Source of the DNA: Prevotella sp.
GTDB taxonomy: Bacteria; Bacteroidota; Bacteroidia; Bacteroidales; Bacteroidaceae
Assembly: GCA_015060535.1 (NCBI GenBank)
Contig: SUYH01000017.1
Coordinates: forward strand, 1 to 64,000
DNA: 64,000 nucleotides
Reading direction: 5' to 3'
Of this stretch, positions 33,787 to 41,081 are shown piece after piece; positions within the stretch are counted from its first letter, which is position 1, and each line of letters opens with the position of its first letter. The position numbers and the translations under genes are program-made. The notes under the pieces were generated by a model. That model was given only the letters and a program-made list of their open reading frames with translations, searched no databases and was not told where the DNA came from.

Positions 33787-35865
33787 ATGCAAAAAAAACT
33801 ATGGATGGGGGCCGCCATCCTGTTCTGCGGCCTGACGTTTACATCGTGTGTAGACCATGCAGACAATCCTGCAGACAAGCCTCAGCCCTTCGACCCGAAG
33901 GGCAGTGAGAAGTTTATCAACGAAGCCTGGATGGACAAGAATGTCAAACCCGGCGACGACTTCTACAACTATGCCTTAGGCACCTGGCTCAAGACTTCGC
34001 CGGAAGACGACGCCGGATTCCAGGAAAATGCAAGCACGAAGCAGGCAAAAGTACTTCGCGAGTACTTCATGGCTTCCAGCAATCCACTGGCACAACACCT
34101 GGTCAAGAACTTCAAGGACACGAAACGTAAGAAGAAGGACGAGGTGAAGACTATTCTTGACCAGATGAACATCCAGAAGCCCAAGAATGCTGCTGACGTG
34201 CTGAACGAGATTGTCCGCTTGCGCGACAAGGGTTTCTACCCCATTATCGGCAGTGCTGTCGACGGTGAAACAAAAACTCACAGCTTCCGCGCCATCATCA
34301 CACTCGGCCAGCAGGGAACCCCTGTCAACCAAGCACTTTCGATGGATATGACGTCTGCCGCGAAGAAGATAATTGAAAATATACTGACGGTGATTGACGA
34401 GATTGAGAACCCCGACCTGAAGATTACAGACGAATACGTGGAGCAACTGATGACGCGCACCGAAAACATCTTGAAACTTGAGCAGAAACTGTTCGAATAT
34501 ACCGTCAAGCAATCTGAAAGCGACATCGCCGTGCCGGGCCTCTCACCTGCCAGAGAGACTGTTGAAAGCAACCGTATAGCCACCCGCCGTGCCGGAGAGG
34601 CCAGCCAGTTCACACTTGAGGGACTGAAAGCCGCCTTCAATCTGGGCGACAAGGCATCGTTCGACAATTCGAAGATTTTCAAAGAATACCTGGAAGGCAT
34701 CAACGCCCAGCTGGCAGGCAATGACGCCACTGCCCTGCAGACCTTCTATGATTATCTGCGCTACCAGCCCATCTGCGTGTTAGGCACATTCCTGCCTGTC
34801 GACAAGAATGCCAGCGGCGACGACTATAGCTATACGGAGGAGGTAGAGACCAATGACGAGACAAAACTCTACTTCTCAGGCTTAACCTCCAGCATTCCGT
34901 TGCTGGCCAACCAGCTGACACTTGAGAAGATGAGAGAGTTGAGCACGGGCAAGAAAACTTGCACCACTATGCTGGAAGAGATGCGCAAGCTGTTCGACGA
35001 GCGACTCCAGAAACTTGACTGGCTGAGCGACGCCACGCGCCAGGCTGCACGCACAAAACTGCAGAAAATGCAGTTCTTTGTCGGTGTACCCGACCAGGTG
35101 TACGACGCCCAGTTCACCTTGGACGAAGGCAACACGCTGATGCAGGACATGCTGCAGCTTTACGCCCAGAACCATGCCATCAAGGAGAAGCTCATTGGCA
35201 AGAAACTGGAGGAGAGCCCCCTACTGATGATGGAAATCTCTGGATGGTACGGTGTACACAACGCGTACTACAATCCCGCAACAAACTCGCTGAACATACT
35301 GCCCGCATTCTGCGGCGACGACATACTGCCTGCCAACGACGAATACACCCGCTATGCCGTAGGTGTGGTGTTCGGTCATGAGATGACACACGGCTTTGAC
35401 TCCAGCGGTTCCAACTACGACGAGAACGGATACTACAGGAACTGGTGGACCGATGCCGACAAGACTACGTTTGTAGACAAGCAGAACCAGCTGATAGCCC
35501 TCTACAACCGACTGGAGGCCTACCCTGGTCAACCTGCTAACGGCACTCGCACGCTGACTGAGAACATGGCCGACTATGGCGGTATGGAACTGGGCTACGC
35601 GCTCTTCCTGAAAGACATGACTGCCAAGGGAATGAGTGGCGAGGAGCTGGACCACGCCTGCCGCGAGTTCTTCCTCCACTATGCCAAGCTGTGGCAGGCC
35701 AAACTGTCATTGGCCATGCTGAAGGCTTACTACAACGATGAACACTCCTGTCACGGCAACCGCATCCGTGGCATCGTCACCCTGATGGACGACTGGTATC
35801 GCGTGTTCAACGTGAAGGACGGCAAACTGTTTGTTGAACCGGAGAAACGTGTGAAGATCTGGTAA
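33787..35865 (+). CDS. M13-family zinc metallopeptidase (neprilysin-like), lipoprotein
   Basis: A 692-residue protein starting with a lipoprotein signal (LTFTSC, Cys at about 21). The M13 N-terminal domain (about 40-430) is followed by the catalytic domain with zinc motif HEMTH (about residue 531), the second motif ENMADYGG and the C-terminal substrate-binding HGNRIRG. Family length is normal. It cleaves peptides in the periplasm or at the surface, probably for nutrition. Start at 33787 follows the promoter box. Ends at a perfect bidirectional terminator. Confidence 0.93.
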   Translation: MQKKLWMGAAILFCGLTFTSCVDHADNPADKPQPFDPKGSEKFINEAWMDKNVKPGDDFYNYALGTWLKTSPEDDAGFQENASTKQAKVLREYFMASSNPLAQHLVKNFKDTKRKKKDEVKTILDQMNIQKPKNAADVLNEIVRLRDKGFYPIIGSAVDGETKTHSFRAIITLGQQGTPVNQALSMDMTSAAKKIIENILTVIDEIENPDLKITDEYVEQLMTRTENILKLEQKLFEYTVKQSESDIAVPGLSPARETVESNRIATRRAGEASQFTLEGLKAAFNLGDKASFDNSKIFKEYLEGINAQLAGNDATALQTFYDYLRYQPICVLGTFLPVDKNASGDDYSYTEEVETNDETKLYFSGLTSSIPLLANQLTLEKMRELSTGKKTCTTMLEEMRKLFDERLQKLDWLSDATRQAARTKLQKMQFFVGVPDQVYDAQFTLDEGNTLMQDMLQLYAQNHAIKEKLIGKKLEESPLLMMEISGWYGVHNAYYNPATNSLNILPAFCGDDILPANDEYTRYAVGVVFGHEMTHGFDSSGSNYDENGYYRNWWTDADKTTFVDKQNQLIALYNRLEAYPGQPANGTRTLTENMADYGGMELGYALFLKDMTAKGMSGEELDHACREFFLHYAKLWQAKLSLAMLKAYYNDEHSCHGNRIRGIVTLMDDWYRVFNVKDGKLFVEPEKRVKIW

Positions 35866-35870
35866 AAACG

Positions 35871-35898
35871 GAAAAGGGAGCCAATTGGCTCCCTTTTC
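35871..35898. terminator. Perfect 12-bp bidirectional terminator
   Basis: GAAAAGGGAGCC and its reverse complement enclose an AATT loop (35871-35882 with 35887-35898). It lies between convergent genes. Confidence 0.93.
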
Positions 35899-35901
35899 TG
35901 T

Positions 35902-36999
35902 TTATTTCCTCAGCGCTATGTTATAGTTGTAGTATTGCGGATTGGCGGTGATGTCGCTCACCACCCTGATGAACGGGGGGAAGTTGACATGCTCCTGCTC
36001 TGCTATGCCCTTGGTCTGCAGGATGACCAGATTGTCGACGGGCTGGTGGAAGGTGTCAATCTCGAAATACTGGCCTTTCCAGATGAACGAGCGGCGTGTC
36101 TTGCGGATAGTGGCACGATAGGGGTCGGCCTGCTGCAAGAGCGACTCGTAGAGGGCGTTGGACACCTGACGCTCCGTCTCGAGCACCTCGGTGGCTGAGA
36201 GACGCTTCTTGGTATTATGCACATTGACCACCTCACCACCCCAGTCGCGACGACGCAAACGGATCTCGCAATCAGGATCGGCCACCAGATAAGTCTGGGT
36301 TATCTCGCTCTCGATGCATTCAGGCAGCTCGCCTGTCAGTTCGACGAGATAGGTACGCTCGTCCTCGATGGGCTGTGGGATGCCCAGCACATTAGAAATC
36401 TCCTTCAGCACGCGATTCAGCTTGGTATCGAAGTCGTCGTGGTTATTGATGACGCGCAGATGGGGATGACCTTTCCAGGCACGATTTACCTTCTTATCCA
36501 GGTCGCGCGCCAAGCGGAGTCCTTCTTCATTGGCTTGCTCGTAACGTGTAGAATTGGTGGCTACGGTATAGTACTGTTCTGCACCATCAGCAGCAGAAAC
36601 CAGATGGAGCACGGCATCATAACGCTGGCGCAGGTCGTTGCTATTGGTGCCACAACGCGAGGTGATGTCCTGCCACATCTCTGGGGCGATGTAAGCAGAG
36701 ATATCCATCGTACCGCGGTCGCAGACGATAAAGGTTGGTTTGGTGCATGTCTCAGCCAGTCGCATAAATGAGTCTTCCAGCGCAAGCTGCGTCTCGAGGA
36801 TGGCCAGCTCGCCCTCATAGTAGAGCTTGGGGTTAGGCGTCAGGTAGCTCCAGCCACCCTGACTATACATAGTGGGAACCTCTGGGACGGTAAACACCTT
36901 GAAACCCAGGTTAGAGAAATAGTCGACGATGCGCACCAAGGCTGTTGTCTTACCAGCGCAAGGGCCACCTGTCAATACGATTCGCTTGATGTTATTCAT
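35902..36999 (-). CDS. P-loop NTPase with CYTH-like domain (Ttd14/NadR-type)
   Basis: This 365-residue cytoplasmic protein has Walker A GGPCAGKTT (11-19) and a kinase-like core with CDRGTMD (about 1-190), then a CYTH-like beta-barrel (about 215-350) with alternating charged strands (CEIRLRRRDW, FEIDTF). The same pairing occurs in eukaryotic Ttd14 (TRPL translocation defect 14) proteins, which bind GTP and phosphoinositides. In bacteria the substrate is unknown; a nucleotide or triphosphate-modifying enzyme is plausible. It has a perfect own promoter and is monocistronic. Confidence 0.72.
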   Translation of the reverse strand: MNNIKRIVLTGGPCAGKTTALVRIVDYFSNLGFKVFTVPEVPTMYSQGGWSYLTPNPKLYYEGELAILETQLALEDSFMRLAETCTKPTFIVCDRGTMDISAYIAPEMWQDITSRCGTNSNDLRQRYDAVLHLVSAADGAEQYYTVATNSTRYEQANEEGLRLARDLDKKVNRAWKGHPHLRVINNHDDFDTKLNRVLKEISNVLGIPQPIEDERTYLVELTGELPECIESEITQTYLVADPDCEIRLRRRDWGGEVVNVHNTKKRLSATEVLETERQVSNALYESLLQQADPYRATIRKTRRSFIWKGQYFEIDTFHQPVDNLVILQTKGIAEQEHVNFPPFIRVVSDITANPQYYNYNIALRK

Positions 37000-37031
37000 C
37001 GTGTTTTAAGTTTTTGCACGCTTTCAGAATG

Positions 37032-37062
37032 CAAATATAATACAAATCATGCGAAACGCAAA
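37032..37062 (-). promoter_or_regulatory. Promoter of the P-loop/CYTH-like gene
   Basis: On the minus strand: TTTG (37062-37059), 19 nt, TATATTTG (37039-37032): a perfect consensus. Confidence 0.88.
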
Positions 37063-37101
37063 ACAAAACATTATTTATTTTTATTTTCCGCTAATTGTTT
37101 T

Positions 37102-37163
37102 AGTCCGTCCTTACGGACTGCCAGTCCGAACGTGACGGACTGAGAGTCCGCTCCCTTCGGACT
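37102..37163. repeat. Three consecutive hairpins sharing the stem AGTCCG/CGGACT
   Basis: Stems 37102-37108/37113-37119, 37122-37128/37136-37142 and 37145-37150/37158-37163. Since all arms are the same, the region can refold into alternative pairings. None has a T-tract, so these are not classical terminators. Confidence 0.75.
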
Positions 37164-37211
37164 ACAAGTTTGTATTAGTCGGACAAGAAAAAAGTATCTA
37201 ATAGAATAAGG

Positions 37212-37274
37212 AACCCTTATTGGACAACAACCAACCCTTATTGGACAATAACCAACCAGTATTGTATAATTGCC
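37212..37274. repeat. 21-bp tandem repeat array A
   Basis: Three units start at 37212, 37233 and 37254. The first two share AACCCTTATTGGACAA and the third is degenerate (AACCAGTATTGTATAA). A 21-bp period is two helical turns. Confidence 0.75.
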
Positions 37275-37291
37275 TGATTTAGGTTGACTTT

Positions 37292-37571
37292 GAAAATGTC
37301 CCTAACATCCTAACATTTTTGCTTCAAGCCCTGATGTACAGGGCGTTTGGGCACGTTAGGGATAATTAGTTCTCCCTCACGTCTCCCTAACGTTTTTCGG
37401 ACTTGTCCCTCACCTAAGATACCAGCCCTTCCACTCCATGTGGCGTGAGGGTAAAAAGGCAAAAACGTTAGGGAGACGTTACCCCAAAGCGTTTCTCCCT
37501 AACGCGCTCCATCCCCTTTCTACAAAGGCATTCCCAGCGAAAACGTTAGGATGTTAGGGATATTTTGAAAT
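37292..37571. repeat. Nested inverted repeats of TCCCTAAC / GTTAGGGA
   Basis: Outer arms of about 27 bp (37293-37319 and 37545-37571) pair with two mismatches. A perfect 19-bp inverted repeat (37379-37397 with 37461-37479) lies inside, enclosing CCCTCAC/GTGAGGG (37407-37413 with 37445-37451) and CCAC/GTGG. Further copies at 37354 and 37494 alternate in orientation. Confidence 0.8.
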
Positions 37572-37587
37572 TCGTCGTAAAATAGAA

Positions 37588-37650
37588 AAATTACTTTCGG
37601 AGAAAATAAATTTCTATTCGGAGTAATTGAAATTACTTTCGGAGAAATTT
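37588..37650. repeat. 21-bp tandem repeat array B
   Basis: Units start at 37588, 37609 and 37630. The first and third are identical over 18 nt (AAATTACTTTCGGAGAAA); the middle one is a variant (TTTCTATTCGGAG). It lies just upstream of the RNA promoter. Confidence 0.75.
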
Positions 37651-37662
37651 TTTCTTATATTA

Positions 37663-37694
37663 TTTGATAATATGAATATTTTTGTTTATCTTTG
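37663..37694 (+). promoter_or_regulatory. Promoter of the predicted structured RNA
   Basis: TTTG (37663-37666), 20 nt, TATCTTTG (37687-37694). It predicts a start near 37701, at the 5' edge of the folded region. Confidence 0.8.
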
Positions 37695-37700
37695 CAGATG

Positions 37701-37876
37701 CATTCTGCAAAGAGTGCAAAGACATATTGCTCTATAGCTTCACTATCACCACCGCGTAAGAAAGAGCAACAACTATTATAGGAGCTGCCCCCGTTATGGG
37801 CGCAGAATTCCCGTATATAGTTGTGGTTTGTGGTGAACCGTGAAGCGTATGGCGAATGTCTGCGCCTCTTTTTTTT
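37701..37876 (+). ncRNA. Predicted structured small RNA, 6S-like long hairpin
   Basis: Nearly the whole segment folds into one long hairpin. Closing stem: GAG/CTC (37712-37714 with 37866-37868), GCA/TGC, GACAT/ATGTC (37721-37725 with 37856-37860), ATA/TAT, GCTTCAC/GTGAAGC (37737-37743 with 37840-37846), CACCAC/GTGGTG (37747-37752 with 37830-37835). A large asymmetric bubble follows (16 nt on the 5' side, 5 nt on the 3' side). The terminal stem is ACAACTAT/ATAGTTGT (37769-37776 with 37817-37824), CTGC/GCAG and CCC/GGG with loop GTTAT. Eight U end it (37869-37876). Promoter, fold and U-tract define a discrete RNA of about 170 nt. Length and bubble resemble 6S RNA; this is an inference. Confidence 0.65.
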
Positions 37877-37906
37877 ATTAATAACATTATAAACAATAGT
37901 AGGTAT

Positions 37907-38296
37907 ATGAAGAAATCTGTCTTGTTGTATTCATTGGTGCTCTTGTTCACTTGCGGTTGCTCGAACAATACGAACAAGAACGAAGGGCAAAACGACAGCC
38001 TCCTGGAAGAGGTAGAGGCAGTATTTGAAAAGAGTCCCAAGGACATTCAGCCCGAAGGAACTTTTGTCATCCAAGGGAAAGGACTTTATAAGTCTTTGAC
38101 CTTTAAAGGGAAAAAGACCGTTGTCATTCGTGATGCAGTATTCGGAATGGACTTTCCATCAGAGTATGATAAGGATGAGGAGTTCCTGCGTGTAAAGACC
38201 GATAAATCAGACTTACTGTTTGAGATTATCTCAGAAGACACCCTGAAGGGAGAAGGCTTTGCAGAAGGATTATATATTAAAAAAGAAGCGCAATGA
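37907..38296 (+). CDS. Lipoprotein of unknown function (129 aa)
   Basis: The start MKKSVLLYSLVLLFTCGC gives a lipoprotein signal; an in-frame start at 37856 would run through the RNA terminator. After an Asn/Glu-rich spacer comes a small beta-rich domain (about 45-125; GTFVIQGKGLYKSLTFKGKK). No family was recognised. It is A/T-richer than the flanking genes and overlaps the next start by 4 nt, so the two are probably made together. Its transcripts could be read-through from the RNA promoter, as no second promoter is visible. Confidence 0.7.
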   Translation: MKKSVLLYSLVLLFTCGCSNNTNKNEGQNDSLLEEVEAVFEKSPKDIQPEGTFVIQGKGLYKSLTFKGKKTVVIRDAVFGMDFPSEYDKDEEFLRVKTDKSDLLFEIISEDTLKGEGFAEGLYIKKEAQ

Positions 38297-39564
38297 GCAC
38301 AGAATTTATCATCGGAACAATTATTGGATTGATTGGTATCATTCCTGTCATTATCCAAATTTACAAATGGGTTAAGAAACCAAAGCTTAGCGAGTTGATG
38401 AAAAAGCTGGTTGATACGAATTTATCGACTAATGCTCACAGGAAAGTCCTTAAGAGGATGAACCTGATACTTTTGCGTTCTGGAAAGCGTATTTCTTCTG
38501 AATACATCAACAGTTTCGTTTTGAATAAGCGTGGCAAAGAGGCTGTCTTTACCGACTTGTGCCTGCAAAATGACTGGGAGCCAACCAAGGAACTTTGTGA
38601 GATGTTTATGAATGGTGATTATCCTTCAATTAGGAAAAAATATTGGGATAAAAAAAATGTGAATCAGAAGAAAGAAGATATATCGGCTGATGGTGGTGCA
38701 AAAGTTGAAACCGTTTATGCACAACCAGAGTGTAAAAAGATTGTTTATTTATCGGAACTGCTTGAAGAACGTTACCCTGAGTCCTTCAAACGGTTAACTT
38801 CTATTCTCAAAAAGCATAATGTGGACTATCGCTTGCTAAAAGGCACGAAGGATATTTGGTGCAGGGACTACATGCCAATCCAAACCGAATCGGGCAAGCT
38901 CGTACAGTTCCGCTATGAGCCGTCTTATTTGAAAGGCAATAAGGAATGGGAAGAATCACGCTCTGATGTTAGAGAGGTTTGTCAACTGAATGGATTTGAG
39001 CCAATATTCTCGAATATAAACCTTGACGGAGGAAATGTTTTGCTATGTTCCGGTCGAGCAATTGTTTCAGACCGAATCTTTAAGGAGAATCCCGAATATA
39101 CAGACAAAGAGATACTAGTCAAGGAGCTATCTGAATTGCTTGAAGCCGAAGTAATCATCATTCCTGCCCTAAACGGTGATATGACGGGACACGCTGACGG
39201 TATGGTTCGCTTTGTAGACTATGATACGATATTGGGAAACAATCGCTCAGATGAATACAAGTATTGGACGTACAGCATAGAAAAAGTCTTGAAGGAAAAG
39301 AGCCTAAAGTATATAGACGTACCCTTCTTTGAGCCAAAAGATTCCAAACATCCTCTAAGTGCAATTGGCGTTTACGTGAATTATTTGGAAGTCAACAATC
39401 TGATCGTTTTGCCCGTTTTTGGAAGAGAGGAAGACAAGCAAGTCATTAGAATTCTTCAAGAGACATTCCCTAATAAATTGATTGAAACTATCAATTACGA
39501 CGACGTTGCTTACGAAGGTGGTTTGCTGAATTGCACAACTTGGGTCGTTAACACTAAATTATAG
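38293..39564 (+). CDS. Membrane-anchored agmatine-deiminase/PAD-like enzyme
   Basis: A 423-residue protein. Residues 5-24 form a transmembrane anchor; about 30-120 is a small helical domain of unknown type; about 145-420 is a guanidino-group-modifying (agmatine deiminase/PAD_porph) catalytic domain. Catalytic features seen: IWCRDYMPI (about 189), LDGGNVL, GHADGMVRF (about 298), and the nucleophile Cys in GGLLNCTTW (about 412). It would hydrolyse a guanidinium (agmatine, arginine or a peptidyl arginine). The membrane anchor and extra domain set it apart from soluble agmatine deiminases of about 340-370 aa. No polyamine genes are nearby. Substrate unknown. Confidence 0.8.
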   Translation: MSTEFIIGTIIGLIGIIPVIIQIYKWVKKPKLSELMKKLVDTNLSTNAHRKVLKRMNLILLRSGKRISSEYINSFVLNKRGKEAVFTDLCLQNDWEPTKELCEMFMNGDYPSIRKKYWDKKNVNQKKEDISADGGAKVETVYAQPECKKIVYLSELLEERYPESFKRLTSILKKHNVDYRLLKGTKDIWCRDYMPIQTESGKLVQFRYEPSYLKGNKEWEESRSDVREVCQLNGFEPIFSNINLDGGNVLLCSGRAIVSDRIFKENPEYTDKEILVKELSELLEAEVIIIPALNGDMTGHADGMVRFVDYDTILGNNRSDEYKYWTYSIEKVLKEKSLKYIDVPFFEPKDSKHPLSAIGVYVNYLEVNNLIVLPVFGREEDKQVIRILQETFPNKLIETINYDDVAYEGGLLNCTTWVVNTKL

Positions 39565-39568
39565 AACT

Positions 39569-40216
39569 ATGAGAAAATCATTGTTTTTAATAGCTATTGC
39601 TTTCTTGGGCAACATTAGCGGGATTAAAAGCCAAGATATACTTTCTCGGCAAGCTCCAATGGATAAGCAAACAAGTCCAACTGCTGCTATTCAAAGCGAC
39701 AAAAAATCAGTAAGTAATACAGAAGCTCGCACTACTGCAACAAAGAAAGAACCACATTTGTTGTTTATGGGAGTTCCTATTGATGGTAGTATTGAAATGT
39801 TTGATCAGAAAATTTCAGAAAAAGGTTTTCACAAATCAAGCGCTGGAGGTTATTCTGGCTTCTTTTATGGTCAATTCTGTGTGGCTCATTCTGAAGTAAA
39901 CAATAATACAGGCAATGTCTGCGAGGTTCTCATCAGATATAATCAACTTATTGCGAAGTATACAGAAAATCAACTTATTAGTTTATACAATAGCATCGTC
40001 CGAGATCTAAAAAAGAAATATAAAACAGCAAAACGTAGCGAAACTAGCGGAAGCATTGTATTAAGCATGCCTCTTGGATATATTGAATGTAAGATATACA
40101 CAACTATATTTGGCAAGATGGGAGGTGGTGTCAATTTGACAATAAGATATGTTGACAAAAAGAACACGCCTGATTATAGTGTCCCAACATTAAAACGTTA
40201 TGAAGACGATTTATAA
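39569..40216 (+). CDS. Secreted protein of unknown function (215 aa)
   Basis: Signal peptide (cleavage near GIKSQ), a Ser/Thr/Lys-rich linker (about 25-65), then a compact domain starting LLFMGVPIDGSIEMFDQKI (about 68-200). Short proteins with this MGxPIDG...F start are common and uncharacterised in Bacteroides and Prevotella, as far as recognised here. It begins 4 nt after the deiminase-like gene and shares its A/T-rich codon use, so it is the third member of this module. Confidence 0.7.
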   Translation: MRKSLFLIAIAFLGNISGIKSQDILSRQAPMDKQTSPTAAIQSDKKSVSNTEARTTATKKEPHLLFMGVPIDGSIEMFDQKISEKGFHKSSAGGYSGFFYGQFCVAHSEVNNNTGNVCEVLIRYNQLIAKYTENQLISLYNSIVRDLKKKYKTAKRSETSGSIVLSMPLGYIECKIYTTIFGKMGGGVNLTIRYVDKKNTPDYSVPTLKRYEDDL

Positions 40217-40231
40217 TTACTAAGCTAGCAT

Positions 40232-40870
40232 TCAAAGAGCCTTGATTTCTGCATCAACGACATATATGTCACCATCGGAATCGACTAGGGCATTGCGAGG
40301 AACCACATCCCAAACGAGATATGTACCATTAGAATATCGGCCAACGCTGTTTTCTTTCGTAAAGCCCAAGGCAGACATATAAGTGTCAATCATGATTTGG
40401 GTTGCTGGGTGAGCCTCACAGATACGCTCTTGCTCTAGTATTGGCATAATTGTTCTTCCATCGTAACCCGTAAAGCCATAAAATCTATATGCGGTATTGG
40501 GGAAGAGCTGGTTATGAAATAGAATCTTGTCGAGCAATTTACAGATACCGCCACTATTCAACAAATTATTTACCTTGTAAATCGTATCTTTAGCAACATA
40601 GGTATCGTTTTCATTTCCGCTTGGCCCCGGATCTCCAAGGTCAAACACGTTATCCATAGGAATCCATATACCAGTAGACTTAGCGTATTGCTCAGCAGCA
40701 CGCTGCTCTACTTCGAAGCGGCTTCCATAGCTTTTGCCGTCTCGAGGTTTCTCCTCATGTAGTCGGCAAAGTCTTTGGAGTTCATTGGAGACTTCTTGAA
40801 TTCTGCGATTTTCTTCATCGTACGCTCCATAGCCTCTTTGTGAAACTGATTCAAATATGTCATCGTTCAT
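40232..40870 (-). CDS. Putative kinase-like protein (polyvalent-protein kinase type)
   Basis: This 212-residue cytoplasmic protein resembles the Kinase-PolyVal family, a small protein-kinase-like fold known from phage and conjugative polyvalent proteins. A nucleotide-loop-like start (YVAKDTIYKVNNLL), a catalytic-loop-like DVVPRNAL and a metal-binding-like VVDAEI near the C-terminus are seen. The start at 40870 is chosen because a TATCTTTG box lies at 40887-40894; an in-frame start at 40909 would be upstream of that promoter. It converges on the secreted-protein gene. Activity is not certain. Confidence 0.6.
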   Translation of the reverse strand: MNDDIFESVSQRGYGAYDEENRRIQEVSNELQRLCRLHEEKPRDGKSYGSRFEVEQRAAEQYAKSTGIWIPMDNVFDLGDPGPSGNENDTYVAKDTIYKVNNLLNSGGICKLLDKILFHNQLFPNTAYRFYGFTGYDGRTIMPILEQERICEAHPATQIMIDTYMSALGFTKENSVGRYSNGTYLVWDVVPRNALVDSDGDIYVVDAEIKAL

Positions 40871-40886
40871 CTTGTTTTTGTTTGTG

Positions 40887-40894
40887 CAAAGATA
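40887..40894 (-). promoter_or_regulatory. -7 box of the kinase-like gene
   Basis: On the minus strand TATCTTTG, giving a predicted leader of about 10 nt before the ATG at 40870. No good -33 TTTG at the usual spacing. Confidence 0.6.
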
Positions 40895-41030
40895 AGCATA
40901 ATTTAGCAAACGACGTTCATTGTGAGCTGTATTTTTTGCAAAAATCGTGCTTTTCTCTCGAATTCCACCATCTCCTATTCATTTTTTATCCATTTTCCTA
41001 TTTTTCTTTTTATTTCTCTCACTTATTTTG

Positions 41031-41038
41031 TAACTTTG
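41031..41038 (+). promoter_or_regulatory. -7 box of the KDG kinase gene
   Basis: TAACTTTG, about 44 nt before the ATG at 41082. The -33 region is T-rich without a TTTG at the right place. Confidence 0.65.
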
Positions 41039-41081
41039 CAAACAAAAGAACAGAAGATAAACTAATAACACACTAAAACAA

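Larger units (their letters stand above)
37000..37906. other. 907-nt intergenic region with repeats and a predicted RNA gene
   Basis: No convincing protein gene was found on either strand. From left to right it holds a promoter (37032-37062), three hairpins with one shared stem (37102-37163), a 21-bp tandem array (37212-37274), a block of alternating TCCCTAAC/GTTAGGGA inverted repeats (37292-37571), a second 21-bp array (37588-37650), a promoter (37663-37694) and a predicted structured RNA (37701-37876). Listed separately. Confidence 0.8.

Noticed and set aside
37292..37571. Possible integron attC sites (CCCTAAC ... GTTAGGG arms)
   Set aside because: The ends do not fit RYYYAAC/GTTRRRY, there is no integron integrase, and the copies alternate at irregular distances.
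37212..37650. Chromosomal or plasmid replication origin (iteron-like arrays)
   Set aside because: No DnaA-box cluster or replication initiator gene is present; only three units per array.
37701..37876. Possible retron msr-msd or type III toxin-antitoxin RNA
   Set aside because: No reverse transcriptase or ToxN-like nuclease lies nearby, and no tandem antitoxin repeats occur in the RNA.
37732..38046. Minus-strand frame of 104 codons across the RNA and lipoprotein gene
   Set aside because: It runs through the predicted RNA hairpin and has no promoter or conserved features.
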